Positions 53,095 to 60,462 of a stretch of 64,000 bases of DNA are shown here, piece by piece. The notes under the pieces were generated by a model. It ran no database searches. It had not been told where the DNA came from and saw nothing but the letters and a program-made list of their open reading frames with translations. How positions within the stretch are numbered: position 1 is the first letter of the stretch; every line of letters begins with the position of its first letter. The stretch comes from Pseudomonas salomonii (lineage in GTDB: Bacteria; Pseudomonadota; Gammaproteobacteria; Pseudomonadales; Pseudomonadaceae), in assembly GCF_900107155.1 (NCBI RefSeq), contig NZ_FNOX01000013.1, forward strand, positions 124,001-188,000, in the 5' to 3' direction. A program made the position numbers and the translations under genes.

Positions 53095-53988
53095 ATGACC
53101 AGCAGCCCCGAACACGCCAGGCTCCTGCGCCTGGCCACCCGCGCCTCGGTGGGCGTGGCCTGTGCGCTGATTATCACCAAGGCCATCGCCTGGTGGTTCA
53201 GCGGCTCGGTGAGCATGCTCGCCGGGTTGACCGACTCGCTGCTCGACGGCGTGACGTCGCTGTTGAACCTGCTCGCGGTGCATTACGCGCTGCGCCCGGC
53301 CGATGACGATCACCGTTATGGGCATGGCAAGGCCGAATCGCTGTCGGGCATGGCCCAGGCGTTGTTTATCGCCGGCAGTGCGGTGTTGATCGCCGTTCAG
53401 GCGTACCAGCGCTTGCAGCACCCGGAACCGGTTGGCGCGCCGTGGTTGAGCATTGGCGTCATCGTGTTTTCGCTGCTGATGACCGTGGCGCTGCTGATGC
53501 TGCAACACCGAGTGATCCGCGAAACCGGCTCCAACGCCGTGCGCGCCGACTCCCTGCACTACCGCTCCGACTTGATGCTCAACGGCAGTATTTTGGTGGC
53601 ACTGGTGTTGGCAGGTTTTGGCTTTCATCAGGTGGATGCGTGGTTCGGCCTCGGTATTGCCGCGTATATCCTGTGGAGCGCGATCCAGATCGCCCGCGAG
53701 AGCTTTGCCGTGCTGATGGATGAGGAACTGCCGCCGGATGTCAGCCAGCACATGCTGGAGTTGGCGCGCAATGTGCCGGGCGTGCTGGGTGCGCATGATT
53801 TGCGCACGCGTATTTCCGGCAGCCACTGGTTTGTGCAGTTGCATTTGGAATTGCCGGGGGAATTGACCCTGTCAGTGGCCCACGGCATCAGCGACCAGGC
53901 CGCCGATGCCATTCACAAGGCTTACCCGCGTGCCGAAGTGCTGGTGCACGCCGACCCGCGGGAAGTGGTGACGGGCAACAAAACCTAG
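53095..53988 (+). CDS. Cation diffusion facilitator (FieF-like)
   Basis: A 297-residue CDF protein with six membrane helices and a C-terminal cytoplasmic domain. Metal sites: D-S-x-x-D in LTDSLLDGVTSLLN, H/D pair in HRYGHGKAES, and DSLHYRSDLMLN. Length and motifs match FieF/YiiP exporters of zinc and iron. Overlaps the end of the DUF6515 gene on the other strand by 4 nt. Confidence 0.88.
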   Translation: MTSSPEHARLLRLATRASVGVACALIITKAIAWWFSGSVSMLAGLTDSLLDGVTSLLNLLAVHYALRPADDDHRYGHGKAESLSGMAQALFIAGSAVLIAVQAYQRLQHPEPVGAPWLSIGVIVFSLLMTVALLMLQHRVIRETGSNAVRADSLHYRSDLMLNGSILVALVLAGFGFHQVDAWFGLGIAAYILWSAIQIARESFAVLMDEELPPDVSQHMLELARNVPGVLGAHDLRTRISGSHWFVQLHLELPGELTLSVAHGISDQAADAIHKAYPRAEVLVHADPREVVTGNKT

Positions 53989-55043
53989 TACTGCACCTGA
54001 TAGCCGCGACTGGTCAGGCAGTTGCCCTGGGCCTGGCGGTAGGTTTGCACCACCGCCGGGTCCGGGGCGTAGGTGACAGTGCGTGGGTCGAAACCGCTTT
54101 GCTGCACCGCCCAGCGATAACAGTCGTAGCCGTCCTGCTGCACCTGGGCCGGTGACTGGCCGTTGGCCGGGTAGGCCACCACGTCATAGCCGTTGCCCTG
54201 CGGCGCGGGTTGTGGCGCCGGCACTTCGGTCGGCGGTTGCACAACGACGTATTGCTGGGTAGCGTTTTCATAGGTGTAGTAGGAACCCGCCGCGAGGAAG
54301 AACAACGCGCTGCCCACCCACACTTCCCGTGCGTAGTCCGGCAGGTATTGCACACGGATCCCGTAGGGCGGCGTCACCACCACGTAGCGCGGGCCTTGCG
54401 GGCGATACCAGTAGCCGCCGGAGAAGAAGTAATCCTGGCCACGGTAAGGCACGCGGTAATTGCGGTCGGGGAAACGGTCGACCATGTAACCCGGGCGATA
54501 CTGCGGACCTGGCCCCCAGCCATTGCCGTGCCCTGAAGGGCGGCCCGGCCAGCGGTTGTCATTGGGGTGCCCGTTATTAAAGCCGCCGCCCGGACGCGGG
54601 CCTGGGCCATTGCCGGCCTGCCAGTGCTGGTTGCCATCGTTACGGCGCGGGATGTCCTGATAGTAGCCCTGGCGCGGTTCCTGGGTTTGCCGCACCGTGT
54701 CCGGGCGGCCCTGGATCGGCAGGTTGTTCGCAGGTTGCGGTGCCGGCCGCGGTTGCTCGTTATTTTGCGGCCGACCTTGCCACTGCCCACCGCCGTGCTG
54801 CTGTTGCTCGGCGCGATCAAAATGCGGGTTCTGCGGGCGCGGTGGGTTGTTTTCCGGACGCGGTTGAGTGTTCTGCGGGCGCGGCTGGTTATTCTGCGGG
54901 CGCGCCTGTTCATTGCCACGCCCGCCTTCCGGGCCTCTTTCATGCTGACCACCGCCTTCATAGCGCGGGTCGTCGGCCATCACTTGGGTGCCGACGCTGA
55001 CCATCAGCAAACCTACACCTGCCATACGCCAGATGCGCTTCAT
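53985..55043 (-). CDS. DUF6515 family Pro/Gln/Asn-rich envelope protein
   Basis: A 352-residue protein with a signal peptide (MKRIWRMAGVGLLMVSVGTQ) and a low-complexity central part rich in Pro, Gln, Asn and Arg with repeats of RPQN. The C-terminal part has the DUF6515 features GYYW-like FFSGGYWYRPQGPRYVVV, a hydrophobic ALFFLAAGSYYTY and QDGYDCYRWAVQQSGFDP. Function unknown. Start at 55043 is supported by GAGGAATAGC. Confidence 0.82.
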   Translation of the reverse strand: MKRIWRMAGVGLLMVSVGTQVMADDPRYEGGGQHERGPEGGRGNEQARPQNNQPRPQNTQPRPENNPPRPQNPHFDRAEQQQHGGGQWQGRPQNNEQPRPAPQPANNLPIQGRPDTVRQTQEPRQGYYQDIPRRNDGNQHWQAGNGPGPRPGGGFNNGHPNDNRWPGRPSGHGNGWGPGPQYRPGYMVDRFPDRNYRVPYRGQDYFFSGGYWYRPQGPRYVVVTPPYGIRVQYLPDYAREVWVGSALFFLAAGSYYTYENATQQYVVVQPPTEVPAPQPAPQGNGYDVVAYPANGQSPAQVQQDGYDCYRWAVQQSGFDPRTVTYAPDPAVVQTYRQAQGNCLTSRGYQVQY

Positions 55044-55486
55044 GCTATTCCTCACTGCGGATTAGGGCCTGGAGTGTCCGGCCTTACTGCATGAGACTGG
55101 AAAAGCCTCACCCGGTTCTGAGACAGGTTATCAGTCACGAGAAGTATTTTTTGAGGTAAACGCGCAGACAAAGAAAAAGGGGCGACCCGTCGGCCACCCC
55201 TTGAGAATTTCGTCCTGGCTCAACGCTTTTGACGTTGGCTCACCTCACGCCGTCTTGTGGACAGTGTGCAGCCTGGAGGCCGGCTCAACCCTGCTGGGGC
55301 GGCGGCCGCAGCAGGCCTGATTGGGCGAGCTGCAATGGACTGTTGTCCAGGCGGTGATTCTGTTGATAAAGATACAGGCCAACGCCCGACAGATGATTGC
55401 GAAGATTGCGTCAATAAACAGTGCTTGCGCAATTTTTAACCCTTCATGGATAATTCACCGCAATAGTTACGACAAAGGCCAACCCA
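55044..55486. other. Intergenic region with orphan terminator
   Basis: There is no convincing protein gene. The minus strand could encode 70 residues (55220-55432) but its composition is arginine- and serine-rich like an antisense shadow. It is followed by a hairpin with T-run (55174-55202), so a small RNA or a short gene could be transcribed leftward here. Confidence 0.5.
55174..55202 (-). terminator. Terminator of an unknown leftward transcript
   Basis: AAGGGG and CCCCTT form the outer stem around CGAC/GTCG, and the minus strand continues as CTTTTTCTTT. It lies 130 bp upstream of the DUF6515 start and so cannot serve that gene; it must end something initiated between 55203 and 55486. Confidence 0.6.
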
Positions 55487-55966
55487 ATGAGCAAGCTTGA
55501 CCGATACGACCTGAGTATTTTGGCGGAATTGCAGCGCGACGCGAGGATCTCCAACCAGGAGTTGGCCGAACGCATCGGCCTGTCGCCGTCGCCGTGCTCA
55601 CGCCGGGTCAAGCAGTTGGAAGACGACGGTTATATTGCGCGTCAGGTCGCTCTGCTCGACCGCAAGATGCTGGGCTTAAGCCTTACGGCCTATGTACTGA
55701 TCGGCATGGACCGTCACACGCCTGAGCGTTTCGAGAATTTCGAAGCGGCGATCCGCACCCTGCCGCAAGTGCTGGAGTGCAGTTTGGTCACCGGGATGGA
55801 TGCGGACTATCAGTTGAAAGTGGTGGTGCCGGACATGGACCACTACCAGAAATTGCTGCTGGGGCATCTGACCCGGATTGAAGGCGTGACCAGCGTAAGG
55901 TCGAGCTTTGTGCTGAACCAGGTGCTCAACAGCACCGAGTTACCGTTGACGCATCTGCGTACTTGA
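55487..55966 (+). CDS. Lrp/AsnC-family regulator
   Basis: A 159-residue regulator with HTH ISNQELAERIGLSPSPCSRR and a C-terminal AsnC domain (TAYVLIGMDR, LECSLVTGMDADYQLKVVV). Not linked to a recognisable amino-acid operon here. Preceded by the 443-nt region with an orphan terminator. Confidence 0.9.
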   Translation: MSKLDRYDLSILAELQRDARISNQELAERIGLSPSPCSRRVKQLEDDGYIARQVALLDRKMLGLSLTAYVLIGMDRHTPERFENFEAAIRTLPQVLECSLVTGMDADYQLKVVVPDMDHYQKLLLGHLTRIEGVTSVRSSFVLNQVLNSTELPLTHLRT

Positions 55967-55989
55967 CCTCAGGAGCGATGCATAAACCC

Positions 55990-56079
55990 TGTGGGAGCGG
56001 GCTTGCTCGCGAATGCGGTCTGTCAGTTATTGAAGATGTGACTGATAAACTGCATTCGCGAGCAAGCCCGCTCCCACAT
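55990..56079. repeat. REPIN, type B
   Basis: GTGGGAGCGGGCTTGCTCGC with its inverse, 90 bp, inner ACTGATAAAC-type spacer. Located between the Lrp and DUF2788 genes on the same strand. Confidence 0.9.
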
Positions 56080-56161
56080 TTGGATTGCACTTCGATCCAG
56101 ATCAATGTTGTACCTTTGACGCTGCCTTATACTTGCCGCCTGCCCTGTCGGAAAAATCCCC

Positions 56162-56380
56162 ATGAACAACATCGACCCCGCCCTCTTTGAAGAATGGATG
56201 ATGACCGGCCTGGTCACGATCCTGATCATCTTCATGGGCTTTATCGTCTGGGACCTGGCGAAGAAATCCAAGGCCGGGCGCTTTGGGTCGTTTATCCTGT
56301 TTTTCGTGCTGGGCCTGGGCGTGGCCGCGTTCATCATCAAAAGCGTGGTGATCGGGCTGATCGAGTCCGGCGCTTTATAA
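56162..56380 (+). CDS. DUF2788 small membrane protein
   Basis: A 72-residue protein with two transmembrane helices (MTGLVTILIIFMGFIVWDLA and FGSFILFFVLGLGVAAFIIK). Matches the DUF2788 family, small inner-membrane proteins of unknown function. Its last codons overlap the 3' end of rluE on the other strand by 6 nt. Confidence 0.88.
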   Translation: MNNIDPALFEEWMMTGLVTILIIFMGFIVWDLAKKSKAGRFGSFILFFVLGLGVAAFIIKSVVIGLIESGAL

Positions 56381-57010
56381 ACGCGCCGGCACTGCCTTCC
56401 ACTGGCCTTGGTCCAGGCCATCGATCGACCAGTCACCAATACGCACACGCACCAGGCGCAAGGTCGGCAAGCCCACCGCCGCAGTCATGCGCCGCACCTG
56501 GCGGTTACGCCCCTCACGGATGACCAACTCCAGCCAATACGTCGGTACGCTTTTGCGAAAGCGCACCGGCGGGTTGCGTGGCCACAGTTCGGGTTCGTCC
56601 AACTGCCGCGCTTGGGCAGGCAAGGTCATGCCGTCATTCAGCTCTACGCCGTCACGCAGGCGTTGCAGCTGCTCTTCGGTGGGCTCGCCTTCAACTTGCA
56701 CCCAGTAGGTTTTCGCCAGCTTGTGCTTGGGGTCGGCAATGCGCGCCTGTAGCTGGCCATCGTTGGTCAGCAGCAGCAGGCCTTCGCTGTCACGGTCCAG
56801 CCGCCCGGCCGGGTAGATGCCGGGGATATCGATAAAGTCCTTGAGGGTCGCGCGCCCGCCTTCGTCGCTGAATTGGGTCAGCACGTCGAAGGGTTTATTG
56901 AACAGGATCAACTTCGGCTCGGCCGGTGGCGCCTTGGCGACACGCCGTGCTGCGGAGTTCGGGGGTTTCACGCCAGGGCGGCGCGCATCGGGGCGGGTAG
57001 GACGGGACAT
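56375..57010 (-). CDS. rluE: 23S rRNA pseudouridine synthase RluE
   Basis: A 211-residue RsuA/RluB/E/F family synthase. The catalytic aspartate is in GRLDRDSEGLLLLTNDG and the final motif is RQVRRMTAAVGLPTLRLVRV. It lacks an S4 domain, as RluE does. The start at 57010 (MSRPTRPDARRPG) fits. RluE modifies U2457 of 23S rRNA. Confidence 0.9.
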   Translation of the reverse strand: MSRPTRPDARRPGVKPPNSAARRVAKAPPAEPKLILFNKPFDVLTQFSDEGGRATLKDFIDIPGIYPAGRLDRDSEGLLLLTNDGQLQARIADPKHKLAKTYWVQVEGEPTEEQLQRLRDGVELNDGMTLPAQARQLDEPELWPRNPPVRFRKSVPTYWLELVIREGRNRQVRRMTAAVGLPTLRLVRVRIGDWSIDGLDQGQWKAVPARL

Positions 57011-57081
57011 GGCAAAGGAACATCTAACGGTCAGGACCGACAATGCTAGTGGCCTGACCGCTAAATGACCATCCCAACCGC

Positions 57082-58554
57082 TTAGCGGAACGGCGGTTCG
57101 TCGAAGCTGCGCAGTTTGCGCGAGTGCAGCGAGTTGAGTTCGGTGCGCAACAGATCCACCGCCTCGATGCCGATTTTCAAGTGCTGGCTGACCGCACGCT
57201 CATAAAACGCGTTGGCCGAACCCGGCAGCTTGATCTCGCTGTGCAGCGGTTTGTCCGAAACACACAGCAAGGTGCCGTATGGCACACGCAGGCGATAACC
57301 TTGGGCCGCGATGGTGCCGCTTTCCATGTCCACCGCCACCGCGCGGGACAGGTTGATCAGCGGCCGTTCTTGCGCCCAGCGCAGTTCCCAGTTGCGGTCG
57401 TCGTAGGTCAGCACAGTGCCGGTGCGCAGGCGCTTTTTAAGCTCTTCGCCTTTTTCGCCGGTGACATTGGCAGCGGCTTGCTGCAGGGCCATCTGCACTT
57501 CGGCCAGCGCCGGGATCGGGATGTTCGGCGGCACGACGCGGTCGAGAATCCCGTCGCGACGCATATACGCGTGAGCCAATACGTAGTCGCCGATGGTCTG
57601 GGATTGGCGCAGGCCGCCGCAATGGCCGATCATCAGCCAGCAATGCGGGCGCAGCACGGCCAGGTGGTCGGTGATGTTTTTGGCGTTGGACGGGCCGACG
57701 CCGATGTTCACCAGAGTCACGCCGTGGCCATCAGTGGCCTGCAGGTGGTAGGCCGGCATCTGGTAACGGTGCCACACCACGCCTGCGGCAATGGCCGAGG
57801 CTTCGCCGTGGTCCATGCTCTTGTCGATGATCACGTTGCCCGGCAGCACCATGCGGATAAACCGCGGGTCGCTGCGCAGTTGCTCCAGGCCATGCAGGAT
57901 GAACTGGTCCACATAGCGGTGGTAGTTGGTCAGCAGGATCCACGGCTGCACATGGCGCCAGTCGCTGCCGGTGTAGTGCACCAGCCGGCGCAGGGAAAAG
58001 TCCACGCGCGCCGCATCGAACAGCGCCAGTGGCAGCGGGTCGGTGTTTTCCCAGTCGTAGAGGCCATCGGCAATGCCGTCGGTGGCGGCGGACAAGTCGG
58101 TGCTGGGGAACACACGGGCGAGGGTCGCAGCGGTAACGCCGGAGCCAGCCAGTTCATCACCCTGCTCCACCACATACGGGTACGGAATATTCTGCTGGCT
58201 CACGCCGACTTCCACCGTCACGGTGAAGTCATGCATCAACGGCACCAGTTGCTCCAGCAGGTACTTACGGAACGCCGCCGGATGAGTGACGGTGACACTG
58301 TAGGTTCCCGGCAATTGCACCTTGGCGTATGCGCGGGTGGTCTGTGGGACTTCGCCGTGGCAGTGGTAGGTCAGGCGCAGTTCCGGGTAGCGAAACAGCG
58401 CGCGTTGTTCGGCGTCCGGCTCGACGCGGTCCTTGAGGTATTGCTTGAGGGCTTGATTAAGCGCACCGGTAGCGCGCTCATGCAGAGCGGCCAGCCGGTC
58501 CACGGCTTCTTCGGCGGTTTGAACGACAACAAAAGCTTCGGTCACGGTAAGCAT
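57082..58554 (-). CDS. amn: AMP nucleosidase
   Basis: A 490-residue protein, the length of E. coli Amn. An N-terminal AMN domain is followed by a nucleoside-phosphorylase-type domain (GVGPSNAKNITDHLAVLRPH, VAVDMESGTIAAQGYRLRVP). It splits AMP into adenine and ribose-5-phosphate. The start MLTVTEAFVVVQTAEEAVDR is used. It is preceded by a stretch with a REPIN on its 5' side. Confidence 0.93.
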   Translation of the reverse strand: MLTVTEAFVVVQTAEEAVDRLAALHERATGALNQALKQYLKDRVEPDAEQRALFRYPELRLTYHCHGEVPQTTRAYAKVQLPGTYSVTVTHPAAFRKYLLEQLVPLMHDFTVTVEVGVSQQNIPYPYVVEQGDELAGSGVTAATLARVFPSTDLSAATDGIADGLYDWENTDPLPLALFDAARVDFSLRRLVHYTGSDWRHVQPWILLTNYHRYVDQFILHGLEQLRSDPRFIRMVLPGNVIIDKSMDHGEASAIAAGVVWHRYQMPAYHLQATDGHGVTLVNIGVGPSNAKNITDHLAVLRPHCWLMIGHCGGLRQSQTIGDYVLAHAYMRRDGILDRVVPPNIPIPALAEVQMALQQAAANVTGEKGEELKKRLRTGTVLTYDDRNWELRWAQERPLINLSRAVAVDMESGTIAAQGYRLRVPYGTLLCVSDKPLHSEIKLPGSANAFYERAVSQHLKIGIEAVDLLRTELNSLHSRKLRSFDEPPFR

Positions 58555-58636
58555 CCTGTGTTCTGACTTGCAGGCCTTTATCTTGCCTGTATCCCAGGCT
58601 CACTGAAACACCGGAATTGGAATGCTGCTTTTAAAG

Positions 58637-58724
58637 GTGGGAGCTGGCTTGCCTGCGATGGCGGTGTATCAGCCAAGTACTCAGTGACTGATACACCGCC
58701 ATCGCAGGCAAGCCAGCTCCCACA
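58637..58724. repeat. REPIN, type A, long perfect arms
   Basis: Two inverted 36-bp arms beginning GTGGGAGCTGGCTTGCCTGC and extending through GGCGGTGTATCAG, separated by 15 bp, with no mismatches seen. One of the most intact copies in the window. Confidence 0.92.
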
Positions 58725-58740
58725 TTTTGACCGTGTTCAA

Positions 58741-60393
58741 TCAGAGGGATTGTGGAGTTGAACGGGTAACGATCGCCGCCACATCCACCCCGCGCGGCAA
58801 GGTGCCGTACACCCGGCCGGACGATGCCCCGAGGCGGCTGGCGATAAACCCATCGCTGACCACCGCATTCCCGGCCTCCAGCAACAGCTTGGCCTGCAAC
58901 GCTACGGCAATGTCCTCGGTCAACTGCCGGGCGCGGTACTGGATGTCTTGGGTATCCATAAACGCCGACTTCAATTGCTCGATATGCCCCGCCAGTTGCG
59001 TGTCGCCATGCCCATCGCCCAGTTCGACAAACAACGCCTCCAACACGCCCGGCTCTTTGGACAAGGCGCGCAGCACATCCAGGCACTGCACATTGCCGGA
59101 ACCTTCCCACGTCGAATTCACCGGCGCCTCACGGTACAGACGCGGCAAGATGCTGTCCTCGACATAACCGGCGCCGCCCATGCACTCGGCGGCCTCATTG
59201 ATCATGGCGGGCGCGCGCTTGCAGATCCAATACTTGCCTACCGCCGTCACCAGCCGGGCGAATTTGGCTTCCTGTTCGTTATCCAGATGGTCCAGCGCCC
59301 GGCCCATGCGCATGCTCAAGGCCAGGGAGGCTTCGCTCTCCAGCGCCAGGTCGGCCAGCACGTTTTGCATCAATGGTTGTTCACTGAGCACGCGACCGCC
59401 GACCGAGCGATGGGCGCAATGATGGCTGGCCTGGGTCAACGCCTGACGCATCAAGGCGCTGGAGCCGACCATGCAGTCGAAACGAGTCATGGCGACCATC
59501 TCGATAATGGTCGGCACGCCCCGGCCTTCTTCGCCAACCATCCAGGCCAGGGCGCCACGGAACTCCACTTCGCTGGAGGCGTTGGAGCAGTTGCCGAGTT
59601 TGTTTTTCAGGCGCTGGATGTAGAACTGGTTGCGGGTGTCATCCGGGCGATGCCTTGGCAACAGGAAACACGTCAGGCCTTTGTCGGTCTGCGCCAGGGT
59701 GAGGAACGCATCGCACATCGGCGCCGAGCAGAACCACTTGTGCCCGACCAGCTCATAGGCCTGGCCAGGGCCGCCGGCGCCCACCGGGTAGGCGCGGGTG
59801 GTGTTGGCGCGCACGTCGGTGCCGCCCTGTTTCTCGGTCATGGCCATGCCGATGGTGGCGCCGGCTTTGTGGGCGATGCCGACGTTGCGCGGGTCGTATT
59901 CGGTGTTGAGGATTTTCGGCAGCCAGGTCTGCGCCAGGTCCGGTTGCAGGTGCAGGGCCGGGACGCAGGCGAAGGTCATGGTCAGCGGGCAACCGCTGCC
60001 GGCTTCGGCCTGGCTGTGCAGGTAGGTCATGGCGGCGCGGGCCACATGGGCGCCGGGCTGCGGATGCGCCCACGGCAGCGATGGCAGGCCATGCTCGATG
60101 GCGGTGCGCATCAGCTCGTGATAAGCCGGATGAAACTCCACCAGGTCGATGCGATGGCCGTAGCGGTCATGGCTGTTGAACACCGGCTTGTTCTGGTTCG
60201 CCAAAAACCCCGCCGCCATCAATGGCCCGCCCGCCAGCGCACCATATGCATCGATTCGAGCCTGCGCCCAGCCGGCGCCAAAGCGGCGCGACCATTCTTG
60301 CAAGGGCAGGTCGATACGATAGAGGTTGGTACCGTCCAGGGACGGCGGCTGGTTGGTGACGTCGTGGGTTTCGGCAAACGGGTGCAGGTTCAT
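58741..60393 (-). CDS. aidB: AidB-type acyl-CoA dehydrogenase homologue
   Basis: A 550-residue protein with the AidB arrangement of acyl-CoA dehydrogenase domains plus an extended C-terminal domain. Motifs are GMAMTEKQGGTDVRANTT, FCSAPMCDAFLTLAQT and AAECMGGAGYVEDSILPRLY. AidB binds FAD and DNA and is part of the alkylation response in E. coli. It is about 150 bp from the amn start codon across a REPIN. Confidence 0.9.
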   Translation of the reverse strand: MNLHPFAETHDVTNQPPSLDGTNLYRIDLPLQEWSRRFGAGWAQARIDAYGALAGGPLMAAGFLANQNKPVFNSHDRYGHRIDLVEFHPAYHELMRTAIEHGLPSLPWAHPQPGAHVARAAMTYLHSQAEAGSGCPLTMTFACVPALHLQPDLAQTWLPKILNTEYDPRNVGIAHKAGATIGMAMTEKQGGTDVRANTTRAYPVGAGGPGQAYELVGHKWFCSAPMCDAFLTLAQTDKGLTCFLLPRHRPDDTRNQFYIQRLKNKLGNCSNASSEVEFRGALAWMVGEEGRGVPTIIEMVAMTRFDCMVGSSALMRQALTQASHHCAHRSVGGRVLSEQPLMQNVLADLALESEASLALSMRMGRALDHLDNEQEAKFARLVTAVGKYWICKRAPAMINEAAECMGGAGYVEDSILPRLYREAPVNSTWEGSGNVQCLDVLRALSKEPGVLEALFVELGDGHGDTQLAGHIEQLKSAFMDTQDIQYRARQLTEDIAVALQAKLLLEAGNAVVSDGFIASRLGASSGRVYGTLPRGVDVAAIVTRSTPQSL

Positions 60394-60462
60394 GACGGGC
60401 CTCCTGGAAAATAGGCCACGTGCAGTTGAGGCCTGAATTTCAGTTAAGCACCGTCATCGGGC

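Noticed and set aside
55220..55432. A 70-residue minus-strand protein between DUF6515 and Lrp
   Set aside because: No recognisable domain, a Ser/Arg/Pro-rich shadow-like composition and no good ribosome binding site. A small RNA fits the terminator equally well.
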